NCBI GenBank assembly: GCA_024195265.1
Contig: JAJLRJ010000011.1
Coordinates: 5,523,361-5,587,360 of the forward strand
DNA from: Dendrophyllia cribrosa
Taxonomy: Eukaryota > Cnidaria > Anthozoa > Scleractinia > Dendrophylliidae
Direction: 5' to 3'
Length of the DNA: 64,000 nt
In this document: one piece after another, positions 33,601 to 40,100 of the stretch
Position numbering within the stretch: position 1 is the first letter of the stretch
Layout: every line of letters starts with the position of its first letter
Translations under genes and position numbers: made by a program
The notes under the pieces: generated by a model
The model's database searches: none
Seen by the model: the letters and a program-made list of their open reading frames with translations, nothing else
What the model was told of the DNA's origin: nothing

Positions 33601-33661
33601 CATACTTGACAACAGTTGTGTCAATATTCCTGTTGATCAGGACGAAGACTCCTACCTTTGA
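12679..33661 (+). CDS. stra6l: STRA6-like retinol / RBP receptor family membrane protein (21 exons)
   Basis: Exons: 12679-12695, 14047-14107, 15270-15355, 16434-16588, 18359-18479, 20895-20938, 21923-21936, 22303-22437, 24699-24772, 25676-25731, 26372-26433, 27913-28022, 29018-29173, 29889-29964, 30075-30123, 30204-30227, 30379-30499, 30724-30834, 31327-31490, 32746-32864, 33479-33661. Total 1938 bp, 645 residues plus stop; every junction keeps phase. Vertebrate STRA6 is about 670 residues. Landmarks in family order: short N-terminus, first membrane span followed by KRKRRRC, GRPGIPTPVDFLG, several hydrophobic spans, [23 protein letters not shown], and the C-terminal [10 protein letters not shown]. 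The family moves retinol across the plasma membrane; vertebrate STRA6 binds retinol-binding protein, but the ligand in cnidarians is unknown. The exon 12/13 junction is the weakest. The start has a good context (A at -3, G at +4). Confidence 0.85.
12696..14046 (+). other. STRA6-like intron 1
   Basis: AT-rich, with no repeat family or coding exon recognised. The only longer open stretch (13852-14067) runs into exon 2 in the wrong frame. Confidence 0.5.
14047..14107 (+). CDS. stra6l: STRA6-like exon 2 (extracellular N-terminus)
   Basis: Phase 2-0, 61 bp: [20 protein letters not shown]. Acceptor ACTTTTCAG and donor GTGAGT. It supplies the short Cys-containing region before the first membrane span. 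Confidence 0.75.
14660..14765. repeat. (GAT/GAC)n trinucleotide microsatellite
   Basis: GATGATGATGATAAGGATGA-type units, drifting to GACGACGATGACGACAATG. Lies in the intron before exon 3, opposite in sense to the array at 14836. Confidence 0.92.
14836..15197. repeat. (TCATCATCGTCG)n trinucleotide microsatellite
   Basis: About 360 bases of TCA/TCG triplets. It is the inverse complement of the neighbouring array, so the two could pair. It ends 73 bases before exon 3 of the STRA6-like gene. Confidence 0.94.
15270..15355 (+). CDS. stra6l: STRA6-like exon 3 (first membrane span)
   Basis: Phase 0-2, 86 bp: [20 protein letters not shown], then CHGRPGIP. A short hydrophobic span followed by a strongly basic cytoplasmic stop-transfer sequence, then the GRPG(L/I)P motif of the STRA6 family. 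Preceded by a trinucleotide microsatellite in the intron. Confidence 0.85.
15790..15860 (+). mobile_element. SINE 3' tail fragment
   Basis: TTTTTTCTTTGTCCCGCGCT CGTGACATGATGAGC and TTTCTCATTTCATTACC match the tail of the SINE at 42720-42835. Confidence 0.7.
15927..16385 (+). mobile_element. tRNA-derived SINE with a minisatellite between its A and B boxes
   Basis: Head: CTTTCGTAGCTCAGTAGTTAGAGCA (A-box type). Then about 350 bases of (GTGTGACCA)n at 15961-16310. Then CATAGGTTCGATTCC (B-box type, 16315-16325) and the tail CTTGGTCCCATACTCGTGACAC ... ACATTACATC, shared with the SINE end at 42770-42835. Confidence 0.85.
16434..16588 (+). CDS. stra6l: STRA6-like exon 4
   Basis: Phase 2-1, 155 bp: [20 protein letters not shown] followed by a hydrophobic IFGLFFGS stretch and [14 protein letters not shown] directly after GIP/GLP is a hallmark of the family. 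Donor GTAAGT. Confidence 0.9.
17045..17720. repeat. 106-bp tandem array (variant of the family G unit)
   Basis: About six units at 106-base spacing: GGTTCTAACTTTTGAGTCTG TGGATGAAATCC ... GTGTGACCATTCAAATGAAAG CTACTGAGCAGTACTTTCC ... TTATGCTGTACAAGGTG. In the intron before exon 5. Confidence 0.92.
17914..18290. mobile_element. MITE family K, copy 1
   Basis: GCCCGGTTTAAACGTCGCAT TTCACATG at the left and CATGTAAAATGCAACGTTTA AAACCGGGC at the right. About 375 bases, ending 68 bases before exon 5. Confidence 0.88.
18359..18479 (+). CDS. stra6l: STRA6-like exon 5
   Basis: Phase 1-2, 121 bp: [39 protein letters not shown]. Two hydrophobic spans matching the second and third helices of the family. 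Confidence 0.88.
19011..19066 (+). repeat. G-rich GGGGTGGGG tract (G-quadruplex potential)
   Basis: Repeated GGGGTGGGGNGAGGGGTGGG on the plus (sense) strand of the STRA6-like intron 5. Confidence 0.85.
20165..20482. mobile_element. Small inverted-repeat element
   Basis: CCGTACTGCGCAATCTCG near 20168 mirrors CGAGCTGAGATTGCGCAGTACGG near 20460-20480. No coding region. Confidence 0.6.
20635..20880. mobile_element. Foldback element just upstream of STRA6-like exon 6
   Basis: AGGGATGGACCATTATTTTTTTGAC at the left mirrors GTCAAAAAAAATAATGGTCCGTCCCT at the right, with G-rich and C-rich inner edges. Its right end is about 15 bases from the exon at 20895. Confidence 0.85.
20895..20938 (+). CDS. stra6l: STRA6-like exon 6
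   Basis: Phase 2-1, 44 bp: [14 protein letters not shown]. The CP dipeptide corresponds to the conserved ECP position of STRA6. The acceptor (ACGATTTACTTCAG) follows directly on the right end of a foldback element. The alternative donor at 20947 would end in phase 2 and fits less well. Confidence 0.75.
21055..21240. repeat. Degenerate 106-bp type repeats
   Basis: Two diverged units: ACAAGGTGGTTCTAACTATT GAGACTGTGG and GGAGGTGGTTCTATTATTCG AGTCTGTGG. Confidence 0.6.
21261..21884. mobile_element. Foldback MITE family E, copy 2, carrying a nested insertion
   Basis: Ends AAGTGCCTATCACCCCTAG / GAGTGATAGGCACTTTGA with the same ATCAACTCTATGTACATTG and GATGACGTAAATCGGGAAT arms. The right arm is interrupted at 21646-21807. 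The element ends 38 bases before the 14-nt microexon. Confidence 0.85.
21646..21807. mobile_element. Small MITE nested in family E
   Basis: Terminal inverted repeat AATTCAATAAAGGTTGCTTTGG / GGCAATTGG...CCTTTATTGAATT, about 160 bases, flanked on both sides by TATA, consistent with a TA-type target duplication. Confidence 0.8.
21923..21936 (+). CDS. stra6l: STRA6-like exon 7, 14-nt microexon
   Basis: Between TTATTATCCTTGTGCAG and the donor GTCAGT lie 14 bases which, entered in phase 1, encode (V)WYSL and leave in phase 0. This exactly bridges exons 6 and 8, which otherwise do not agree in phase, and places YSL at the family's (Y)YSL position. Inferred from splice and phase logic only. Confidence 0.65.
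22001..22226. mobile_element. MITE family B copy
   Basis: AGAGCAGTTTTCAATTGAGT at the left and ACACTCAATTGAAAACTGCT at the right give perfect terminal inverted repeats of the family. Confidence 0.88.
22303..22437 (+). CDS. stra6l: STRA6-like exon 8
   Basis: Phase 0-0, 135 bp: [46 protein letters not shown] long membrane span then a basic/acidic cytoplasmic loop. Immediately upstream in frame is TAG, which is the acceptor, so the start is fixed. Confidence 0.88.
22440..22790. repeat. Dispersed repeat with GAAACGTCGC / CTTCATCAGGC motif, copy 1
   Basis: AAAGTGTATTATCGTTTGTC ... GACGTTTCGACTGCTTACTG ... AGTCTTCATCAGGC. A related copy is at 47685-47995. Such a motif is frequent at the ends of animal retroelements. 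Confidence 0.7.
22868..23398 (-). pseudogene. LINE reverse transcriptase C-terminal fragment (CR1/jockey-like)
   Basis: A 176-codon open frame with [54 protein letters not shown] and LWNNLPQ. This is the conserved 3' end of non-LTR retrotransposon polymerases. The catalytic FADD part is absent, so it is a 5'-truncated insertion, still open but surely without its own function. It lies antisense in a STRA6-like intron. Confidence 0.9.
24223..24635. mobile_element. MITE family J, copy 1
   Basis: TTAAAGGGAGGGTTTCACGG TTCGGCGCATGTGC at the left, GCGCCGAACCGTGAAACCCT CCCTTTAA at the right; about 410 bases; a TTAA-type target is possible. Confidence 0.9.
24699..24772 (+). CDS. stra6l: STRA6-like exon 9
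   Basis: Phase 0-2, 74 bp: [24 protein letters not shown]. Acceptor ATTTACCCAG, donor GTAAGC. Cytoplasmic loop corresponding to the EEYLRNLLC region of vertebrate STRA6. Confidence 0.8.
24877..24955. repeat. Perfect 33-bp palindrome with 13-bp loop
   Basis: Left arm AACTATTATAGCGCGAAAGC GCGCGTGATATCG at 24877-24909 and its exact complement at 24923-24955. GC-rich core in an AT-rich STRA6-like intron. Confidence 0.95.
25183..25299. repeat. Inverted repeat
   Basis: AAAGACCCAGTATTGGCCAT GATGCTTCACG mirrors CGTGAAGCATAATGGACAAT ACTGGGCCTTT with about 55 bases between. Confidence 0.8.
25676..25731 (+). CDS. stra6l: STRA6-like exon 10
   Basis: Phase 2-1, 56 bp: [18 protein letters not shown]. 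The IYxPxxG motif is conserved in the family just before the next helix. Acceptor TTTTTTTTAACAG, donor GTGAGA. Confidence 0.88.
25780..26346 (-). pseudogene. RTE-type LINE reverse transcriptase 3' fragment, frameshifted
   Basis: Minus-strand pieces in family order: [20 protein letters not shown] (near 26346-26280), [18 protein letters not shown] (near 26125), [20 protein letters not shown] (near 26000). These match RTE-clade polymerase ends (VKSVLLYGSETW, IFWPxxISNxxL, GRPRxTW), but lie in different frames, so the copy is dead. It ends within about 25 bases of the STRA6-like exon 11. Confidence 0.75.
26372..26433 (+). CDS. stra6l: STRA6-like exon 11
   Basis: Phase 1-0, 62 bp: [20 protein letters not shown] then Q. 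Matches the family helix that ends IYQ. The intron sequence just before its acceptor overlaps an antisense LINE reverse-transcriptase fragment. Donor GTAAGT. Confidence 0.9.
27057..27880. mobile_element. MITE family B copy split by an insertion
   Basis: Left part 27057-27290 and right part 27838-27880 (TTTGGTTTTTGTTTTAAG, ACACTCAATTGAAAACTGC) together make one family B element; the DNA between is a family C element. Confidence 0.8.
27291..27837. mobile_element. Family C element nested in family B
   Basis: Bounded by GGTAGAACCTCTTCTTTGG and GATGGAGGTTCCACTGT. Contains TCTATTAAGGGGACACTTCT and CATAAGGGAACACTTCTGC, typical of the family seen at 38600-39743. Confidence 0.7.
27913..28022 (+). CDS. 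stra6l: STRA6-like exon 12 (3' border uncertain)
   Basis: Acceptor GTTTGACAG; phase 0 reading [36 protein letters not shown], then an in-frame TAG at 28021-28023. A donor inside the stop codon (TA|GTTTGA) gives phase 2 and fits the exon at 29018, so splicing would remove the stop. Another phase-2 donor, TG|GTATCT at 27954, is possible. If neither is used the protein would end here. Confidence 0.6.
28099..28834. mobile_element. Inverted-repeat element in STRA6-like intron 12
   Basis: CTGGTTTTCAACAACGATAT ATTCATAAGCATGAG ... AGCGGAAGCATAA at the left mirrors TTATGCTTCCGTTCATGCTT ATACGC ... GTCGCCAGTGAAACCCAG at the right. About 735 bases, without a transposase frame. Confidence 0.75.
29018..29173 (+). 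CDS. stra6l: STRA6-like exon 13 (5' border uncertain)
   Basis: Phase 2-2, 156 bp: [20 protein letters not shown] then [20 protein letters not shown] and QMYRFMVAF. The REDKK followed by a membrane helix matches the SEDKQ...ALEVCYIS region of STRA6. The acceptor GGGTTCAG is weak; acceptors at 28986 and 29097 would enter in phase 1 and break the frame. Confidence 0.65.
29174..29888 (+). other. STRA6-like intron 13
   Basis: Contains a G-rich stretch at 29575-29645 (CTCGGGGGGCTGGGGTTTGGGG), flanked by GGAGCAGGTAGCC and GCAGGCTATGGAGCAGG, which may be an inverted-repeat element. Nothing else recognised. Confidence 0.4.
29889..29964 (+). CDS. stra6l: STRA6-like exon 14
   Basis: Phase 2-0, 76 bp: [25 protein letters not shown]. 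Acceptor TTGCAATCTCAG, donor GTAACT. Hydrophilic loop matching the THRTNLRAL region of the family. Confidence 0.82.
30075..30123 (+). CDS. stra6l: STRA6-like exon 15
   Basis: Phase 0-1, 49 bp: [16 protein letters not shown]. The (A/G)YQ(T/I)A motif is the family's conserved helix start. Donor GTATGA. Confidence 0.85.
30204..30227 (+). CDS. stra6l: STRA6-like exon 16, 24-nt microexon
   Basis: Flanked by CTCCTTTTCGCAG and GTGAGA. In phase 1-1 it encodes (A)VICVVTQ and extends the membrane helix begun in exon 15 to the usual family length; skipping it keeps the frame but shortens the helix by eight residues. Confidence 0.75.
30379..30499 (+). CDS. stra6l: STRA6-like exon 17
   Basis: Phase 1-2, 121 bp: [20 protein letters not shown] then [19 protein letters not shown]. 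Membrane helix and following amphipathic segment. Acceptor TTTTTTGTTGCAG, donor GTAAGT. Confidence 0.88.
30724..30834 (+). CDS. stra6l: STRA6-like exon 18
   Basis: Phase 2-2, 111 bp: [20 protein letters not shown] then [16 protein letters not shown]. Corresponds to the helix ending in HWVFL followed by the TNRR loop in STRA6. Confidence 0.88.
31083..31200. mobile_element. Family G fragment
   Basis: GCCGAAGAGGTTTCATTTGA ATGGTCACACCA ... CTCAAAAGTTAGAACTAC, then GACTCCGGGAGTGAACGGGTTAA. One truncated unit plus one terminus. Confidence 0.8.
31327..31490 (+). CDS. stra6l: STRA6-like exon 19
   Basis: Phase 2-1, 164 bp: [20 protein letters not shown] then [20 protein letters not shown] and [10 protein letters not shown]. 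The LNVLVG / NILVG helix and MD-S-L motif are conserved in the family. Confidence 0.92.
32193..32588. mobile_element. Family G TIR element with 88-bp repeats (reverse orientation, ~3.5 units)
   Basis: TTAACCCTTTCACTCCCAAG AGTGCC at the left and GCGAGTGAAAGGGTTAA at the right, with units AATGGTACCATGCAAAAGTA CTGCTGAAGAGG in between. Confidence 0.9.
32746..32864 (+). CDS. stra6l: STRA6-like exon 20
   Basis: Phase 1-0, 119 bp: [20 protein letters not shown] then [20 protein letters not shown]. The GY start matches DPGY(x)xY of STRA6. The many Cys next to KRRGRK suggest a membrane-proximal, perhaps acylated segment (inference). Confidence 0.85.
33479..33661 (+). CDS. stra6l: STRA6-like exon 21 (C-terminus and stop)
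   Basis: Two acceptor AGs lie 5 bases apart (ending at 33473 and 33478). Only the second keeps the frame of exon 20: [43 protein letters not shown]..., stop TGA 33659-33661. The RW/KW...L/MxNPxLxxxRK block is the conserved STRA6 C-terminus. Confidence 0.88.
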   Translation, partial: ETSPTRYPRVSAAAYQKWVVVMTMMRNPSLIPNRKHFFRRVILDNSCVNIPVDQDEDSYL

Positions 33662-33890
33662 AGCATTCGTCGTGCATGATGGCTTCACGAACGAAAACTA
33701 TCGTAGATATTATGGAGATAATTTACCATATTCAAGGTTTTAAGGGTATACTCGTTTCCAGGTTTTTTCTCTTTCAGTGTTGAAAGAAGAGATATCTGGG
33801 ACTTGCTGCTTCGTCCCCAAGCCTCGATCCTTGCTTCAGCGGGGTGCGTGCGGTGTCCTGGGGCGGTTACAGGGCAGTGGAGCCACGCTT

Positions 33891-34280
33891 AGCCCGGTTC
33901 AGACGCCGAACCTAATACCTTGAATTAAGTACATGAAAAGTTCGGCGTCTGAATCAGTTAAGAACGGCTATTTGAATTTGGAACGGCTCAGCCGTTCTTC
34001 CCGCCTGGCTCAGCCGGGAATTTCGGCTTTGGAACGGCTTTGAATCAGACGCCGAACTTTTCATGAGCCGAACCTAATGCATAAAAGTTATTATAACTTA
34101 TTTTACATGCAGTTTCTTGTATGTTTACACTTTGCCTGAAAACCTGTCCTTTCGTTTTGTTTCTCTTCAAACTGAATTAAGTTCGGCGTCTGAATCAACA
34201 GGCGTACTTTTGTTAATTTGGGTCGGTCCATATTCGAATTAAGTTCGGCTCATGACACGTTCGGCGTCTGAACTGGGCCT
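33891..34280. mobile_element. MITE family K-like, copy 2
   Basis: AGCCCGGTTCAGACGCCGAAC and GTTCGGCGTCTGAACTGGGCC termini, plus several internal GTTCGGCGTCTGAATCA repeats. In the gap between the two convergent genes. Confidence 0.85.
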
Positions 34281-35081
34281 TATTGTTACAAATGTACAAA
34301 TATTCGGGTCTTACTTTTTGGCAAGATAAACGGGAGAGGGCGGGGGCTACCCTTTAGCCGCCACTGTTATTTTTGGCCAGAATTTGAGAGCTGACAATAT
34401 TTTTCTGTAATATAGAAGTGAACGTTTTTATTCGACTTTGACAAACTTGTCAATATTGTGCAACTTCCAATAGAGTGATTTCACAGAACCCAGTCATTGC
34501 TAAATATTGCCTAGCTAATAGTCAAATAAAAGAGTTCACGGTTTGATAAATACGTATATTATTGCAGTGTAAAATACTCTTTTTAGCACCCTATAATTGA
34601 CCGTGATATTTGGGGACAAATTTCTGATTCACAGTAACGCAGACAAGTAGATTTCGAATACAAGTTTTTTGGTAGTTCAGTTTTTAATTGACTTACTTAA
34701 CCCTTGGTATTCAAAAAGAATAAACGGTTAAGAATATACGGAAAACTGAAACCTCTAGTTTTAAAAAGTAATTACACTTTGGATTACACATTACAAGGGG
34801 CGTAGCCAGGATTTCTTCTGAGGTACACACAATCACTAATTTCAAACACCCCTCACCTCCCCAACCCCAACCAGAAAGTCCCAAATCTTTCCTTTTTTTC
34901 GACCTTTTAAGGTACGCACGTGCGTACAGGTAGCTACGCCCCTGATTACAGTAATCCCTGGCTTTCAAGATTTTACAAACAAAAGGAAATTTACTTCGCG
35001 TAATAGTTTATAAATCGTATGGAGGGAGTTAGTTAAAGCGTTAATCCACTTTATCACCCGTTATCTTTTGTGTACGCATCC

Positions 35082-35888
35082 TTAACCCTTTCACTCCCAG
35101 ACATGTAGTGTAGTTCTAACTTTTGTATCTGTCAACGAAATCCTATGGTGTGACCATTCAAATGAAACCTCTTCAGCAGTACTTTTGCATGGTACCATTT
35201 GTTCTAACTTTTGAGCCTGTGGACGAAATCCTATGGTGTGACCATTCAAATGAAACCTCTTCAGCAGTACTTTTGCATGGTACCATTTGTTCTAACTTTT
35301 GAGTCTGAGGACGAAATCCTATGGTGTGACCATTCAAATGAAACCTCTTCAGCAGTACTTTTGTATGGTACCATTTGTTCTAACTTTTGAGTTTGTTGTT
35401 GAAATCCTATGGTGTGACCATTCAAATGAAACCTCTTCAGCAGTACTTTTGCATGGTACCATTTGTTCTAACTTTTGAGTCTGTTAATGAAATCCTATGG
35501 TGTGACCATTCAAATGAAACCTCTTCAGCATTACTTTTGCATGGTACCATTTGTTCTAACTTTTGAGTCTGTTGATGAAATCCTATGGTGTGACCATTCA
35601 AATGAAACCTCTTCAGCAGTACTTTTGCATGGTACCATTTGTTCTAACTTTTGAGTCTGTTGATGAAATCCTATGGTGTGACCATTCAAATGAAACCTCT
35701 TCAGCAGTACTTTTGCATGGTACCATTTGTTCTAACTTTTGAGTCTGGACGAAATCCTATGGTGTGATTATTCAAATGAAATCTCTTCGGCAGTACTTTT
35801 GCATGGTACCATTTTGTATTTTAGAAAACGAAGTTTTAGATTTTTCTTGAATTTTGATTTTTGACACTCTTGGGAGTTTAAGGGTTAA
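35082..35888. mobile_element. Family G TIR element with 88-bp repeats (8-9 units)
   Basis: TTAACCCTTTCACTCCCAGA at the left, CACTCTTGGGAGTTTAAGGGTTAA at the right. GTTCTAAC recurs at 35113, 35201, 35289 and 35377, which is an exact 88-base period. Largest copy in the window. Confidence 0.95.
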
Positions 35889-36589
35889 AGTAGACTGGGA
35901 GGTCAGCTTGGAGGAATATTTTTTCCTGATTCTGGCCTTTCGGTTCGCTACTGTATAAGCAATTTTTTCTCGCTGAAGAGAGTAGTCATACTAGTAGCTG
36001 TGAGACCATTAAAATGATGTGCAATTCCGAAAATCAGTGACTTCAACCGTAAGGCGAAGTTCAGTTTAAATTCCGTGTTATCGCTAACCTTATCAAACCT
36101 AATTTTGACAAGGCACGCGATCTCTTTGCAAAGATTTTTTGACGTGTTATCATTGCACCAACCTATGCAAATATACTTCGGGCTCATCCCTATAAAGATT
36201 GCATTACATGTTGTCGCTAAACTAAACTCCTAAACAAACGTACTTTGGGCTCGTCACGCATTTTCTCACGCAATGTACGTACGTGACCTAACTACAAAGA
36301 TAATTGCGCGAGGACACCAAAAAGCAGCTGCGTATGGGGTTACCACCACATCGACTGCATGACTAGCCGAATAACCGTGTACTTACCACTTCAAAGACTA
36401 CTTCCGTGACTACCATTTCAGACTTGATCGTAAGGCGCAACTGGCCGCAGATACCAGTAAAAGAAAGTTAATGTTTTGTAAAACGGAAACGTCTGTAAAC
36501 TAAACTACGATTGTGTTTTTTAAACGTACACGGAAGCCGCATACCGCAGTAGAGTTGACTATACTTGCTGGTTTCTTTACCGCTCTAAA

Positions 36590-36900
36590 TTTTCTATTTT
36601 TCCTTTCCCTTCTTTTTTAGCTTAAGTTTTTATTTCCCATTTTCCTTTTTTCCCTTCCCTTTTCTGTTTAATTCCAAAGTTCCCTCCCTCATTCCTTTTC
36701 ACTGTACAGTACAAAAATATTTTCATTTCCTATTTCTTTCCCTTCGTTTCCTTTTCGTTCTCTTTTCTGTCTCTTCGGCAATTAAGCTTTTATTCCTATT
36801 TTATTCCGTTATCTTTTCTTTTTCCCTTCTTTTTCTTTTTCACAATTAAGTTTCTTATTTTTTATTTTTTCCTCTCCCCTTCCCTTTTCCTTTCGCCGTA
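36590..36900. repeat. Polypyrimidine-rich tract at the RFC1 3' end
   Basis: The plus strand is almost pure C/T over long runs (TTTCCCTTCC-type), covering the RFC1 3' UTR and the codons for the Lys/Gly-rich tail. The tail may owe part of its repetitiveness to this tract. Confidence 0.5.
36789..36794 (-). promoter_or_regulatory. RFC1: Candidate polyadenylation signal of RFC1
   Basis: AATAAA on the minus strand about 60 bases after the RFC1 stop, inside a strand-asymmetric C/T-rich (plus strand) tract. Confidence 0.4.
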
Positions 36901-37175
36901 GTCGTTTCTTTCGCTACATCATCCTTCCCCTTTCCCCCTTTTCCTCTACTGCCTGCTCCGCCTTTTGCCGGTTTCTTAGCAGCCTTTATCATGGCATCAT
37001 TCTCAATATCCTCATTCTCGTCGTTTCCCTCGCCCTCTTGCTCAGGGCTTTCTTCCTCCATCGCTTGGCTGTCCTCCTCGGTCCCGCCTCTCCTTCCTTT
37101 CTTTGGCGCTGCACGAATGGCATAAGGCGTCTTGTGACTTTCTTTGTTGTACGTGCGTGTGAAAGCCGCTTTTAC
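36855..37175 (-). CDS. RFC1: RFC1 last coding exon
   Basis: Phase 0 to stop TAA (36855-36857): [20 protein letters not shown], then an acidic stretch, [14 protein letters not shown] and a Lys/Gly-rich tail ending GRGKNKK. VKAAFTRxYNKExHxTPY and (E)NDAMIK are conserved in RFC1. Confidence 0.96.
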   Translation of the reverse strand, partial: VKAAFTRTYNKESHKTPYAIRAAPKKGRRGGTEEDSQAMEEESPEQEGEGNDENEDIENDAMIKAAKKPAKGGAGSRGKGGKGKDDVAKETTTAKGKGKGRGKNKK

Positions 37176-40100
37176 CTGCAAAACCGCTTGAACTCTTAGC
37201 ATTTGGTCAACAAACGTTAAATTACACAAACTAACAAACAAACAAACAGAAGGTATGGATCCGGTTTCCGACCGCAAAATCAAGCCTTGTATACGTTGCA
37301 TACACCGAATGCAAATATGGCGGCCAATTTATTATCCTTTTATATGTATGTTAATTAGCCTGAATAGCCTCATTTTAGAGTAAACATTCTTTTGAACTTG
37401 GCACATGCTAACGAGGCCAGTCAGGCTAATTGACATACACATAAAATAATAAATCGGCAGCTATATTTGCATTCGGTGTATTTTCGGTTTTCTTTTTCTT
37501 TTCGTTTTTTGACAAGGTCCATATGTCAAAAAAATGGATGAAATCCTAAAGTGTGACTATTCAAATGAAAGCTATATAGCAGTACTTTGCCGTGGTACTG
37601 TTTATTATGCTGTCAGAAGGTGGTTTCAACTTTCGAGTCTGTGAATGAATGAATACCTTGTGACCATTCAAATGAAAGCTACTGAGCAGTACTTTCCTGT
37701 GGTGCTGTTTATTATGCTGTACAAGGTGGTTCTTACCTTTGAGTCTGTGGATGAAATACTAAAGTGTGACCATTCAAATGAAAGCTACTGAGCAGTACTT
37801 TCCTGTGGTACTGTTTATTATGCTGTACAAGGTGGTTCTTACTTTTGAGTCTGTGGATGAAATCCTAAAGTGTGACCATTCAAATGAAAGCTATTGAGCA
37901 GTACTTTCCTGTGGTACTGTTTATTATGCTTTATAAGGTGGTTCTAACTTTTGAGTCTGTGGATGAAATCCTAAAGTGTGACCATTCAAATGAAAGCTAC
38001 TGAGCAGTACTTTCCTGTGGTACTGTTTATTATGCTGTACAAGATAGTTCTAACTTTTGAGTCTGTAGATGAAACCCTAAAGTGTGACCATTCAAATGAA
38101 AGCTATTGAGCAGTACTTTCCTGTGCTGTTTATTATGCTGTACAAGGTGGTTCTAACTTTTGAGTCTGTAGATGAAATCCTAAAGTGTGACCATTCAAAT
38201 GAAAGCTATATTGAGCAGTACTTTCCTGTGGTGCTGTTTAGTATGCTGTACAAGGTGGTTCTAAATTTTCAGTGTCTGGATGAAATCCTAAAGTGTAACT
38301 ATGAACTGCCAACTTTGGGGCTGTGGATGAAATCAGAATTACGAAAGGGCAAAATGATCGTAGCTGATGGTATTTTAGGTCACTGAACCGAGAATCACAG
38401 CATGCACAAACCTTGGACGGGATAGAGGCGACAGGATCTCTCTGACCCTCAAACTGGCCGACTTCTATGATAGAGTCCCAATCTTCCTTGGTGAGATCAT
38501 AATCTTCCATGACTTGAATCACCCTCGACACTCCTGCATTGATCTCACCGGAATCCTACAGTAACAGTAAACGTCAACACATGTGAAATCTTCTCACCTA
38601 CAGTAGAAGCTCCATTAAGGGAACACTATCGGGACCAGGAGAAGTGTCTCCTTAATAGAGGTGTCCCTTTAATAGAGGTGATAATTACAAAGATTATATG
38701 AGCGTTTTGCTGACCGGGACCAGAAGTGTCCCCTTAATAGATGTGTCCCTTTAAAAGAGGTGATAGTTACAAAGATTATATGAGCGTTTTGCTGGAAGGG
38801 ACCAGGAGAAGCGTCCCCTTAATAGGGTTGTCCCTTTAAAAGAGGTGATAATTACAAAGATTATATGAGCGTTTTGCCGGCCAGGACCAGGAGAAGTGTT
38901 CCCTTAATAGAGGTGTCCCTTTAAAAGAGGTGATAATTACAAAGATTATATGAGCGTTTTGTCGGCAGGGACCAAGAGAAGTGTCCCCTTAATAGATGTG
39001 TCCCTTTAAAAGAGGTGATAGTTACAAAGATTATATGAGCGTTTTGCTGGAAGGGACCAGGAGAAGTGTTCCCTTAATAGAGGTGTCCCTTAAGCCCCTA
39101 TGATCAAATTTTTGTTTTTCATTTTTTACATTTTCGTGTACAATTGGACTTTCTTACTCATCTTACCAAATTTCAATCCATTACGAACATCAGAAGTCAT
39201 TTTATTTTAACATTTATTTCCGAGAATTTACGGCCGCAATTAATCAACCTTGTTCCAAGGCTTGGTTGCGAATGAGAGAAAGTGACGTCAAGACTCAAAC
39301 ATACCTCACGGGTTGAAATTATAATAACAATAAGCATAGAAAATTGCACGAAGAACAAGTCCAAAGTTTTTGTTGGTTTTCGCATGATTTTCAATACTTA
39401 TTGTTATTATAATTTCAACCCGTGAGGTATGTTCGAGTCTTTGATGTCACTTTCTCCCATTCGCAACCAAGCCTTGGAACAAGGTTGATTAATGGCGGCC
39501 GTAAATTCTCGGAAATAGATGTTAAAATAAAATGACTTCTGATGTTCGTAATGAATTGAAATTTGGCAAGATGAGTAAGAAAGTCTAATTGTACACGAAA
39601 ATGTAAAAAAATGAAAATCAAAAATTTGATCACAGGGGCACTTTAAATAGAGGTGATAATGACAAAGATTGTGAGCGTTGTGCCGGCCAGGACCAGGAGA
39701 AGTGTCGCGTAATGAAGGTGTCCTAAAGAGGTTCCACTGTAACCATTTTGTTTTTCTGTGTTTCGGAATAACATCAGACAACTAAAAAAAAAGGTCACGT
39801 TTTTATCCATACCTGCGTCATAAGAGGCGTTGTAAGGACTTTTCTGAGATGTGGGATGTAATCCAGGTTCATGGCAAGTTTACTGGAAGATGTACTAACA
39901 AAAAAAGAGGATACGTTAAGTGAAAAACTATAAATCATGAACTGTAAAAAAGACTAATTTTGTTTGTTGTTGTTGTTGGAATTTAATTAACCTGTATTTT
40001 GGGATAACCGTGCAAATAATTAAAACAACAGCATGTCCAAGTTATACCTCACACGTCTACCAGCTCGTTCGCGATGCTATATTAAATAATCGTGTATATA

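Larger units (their letters stand above)
33662..36854. other. Region between the convergent STRA6-like and RFC1 genes
   Basis: Contains the MITE at 33891-34280 and the 88-bp array at 35082-35888. Nothing recognised in 34290-35080 except GGGGCGTAGCCAGGA / TACGTGCGTAC...GCTACGCCCC, an inverted repeat at 34797-34943. 35890-36590 shows no feature beyond AT-rich sequence. No clear polyadenylation signal close to the STRA6-like stop. Confidence 0.5.

Noticed and set aside
35113..35840. CRISPR-like regularly spaced repeats
   Set aside because: The whole 88-bp unit is repeated, with no spacer diversity, inside a TIR element.
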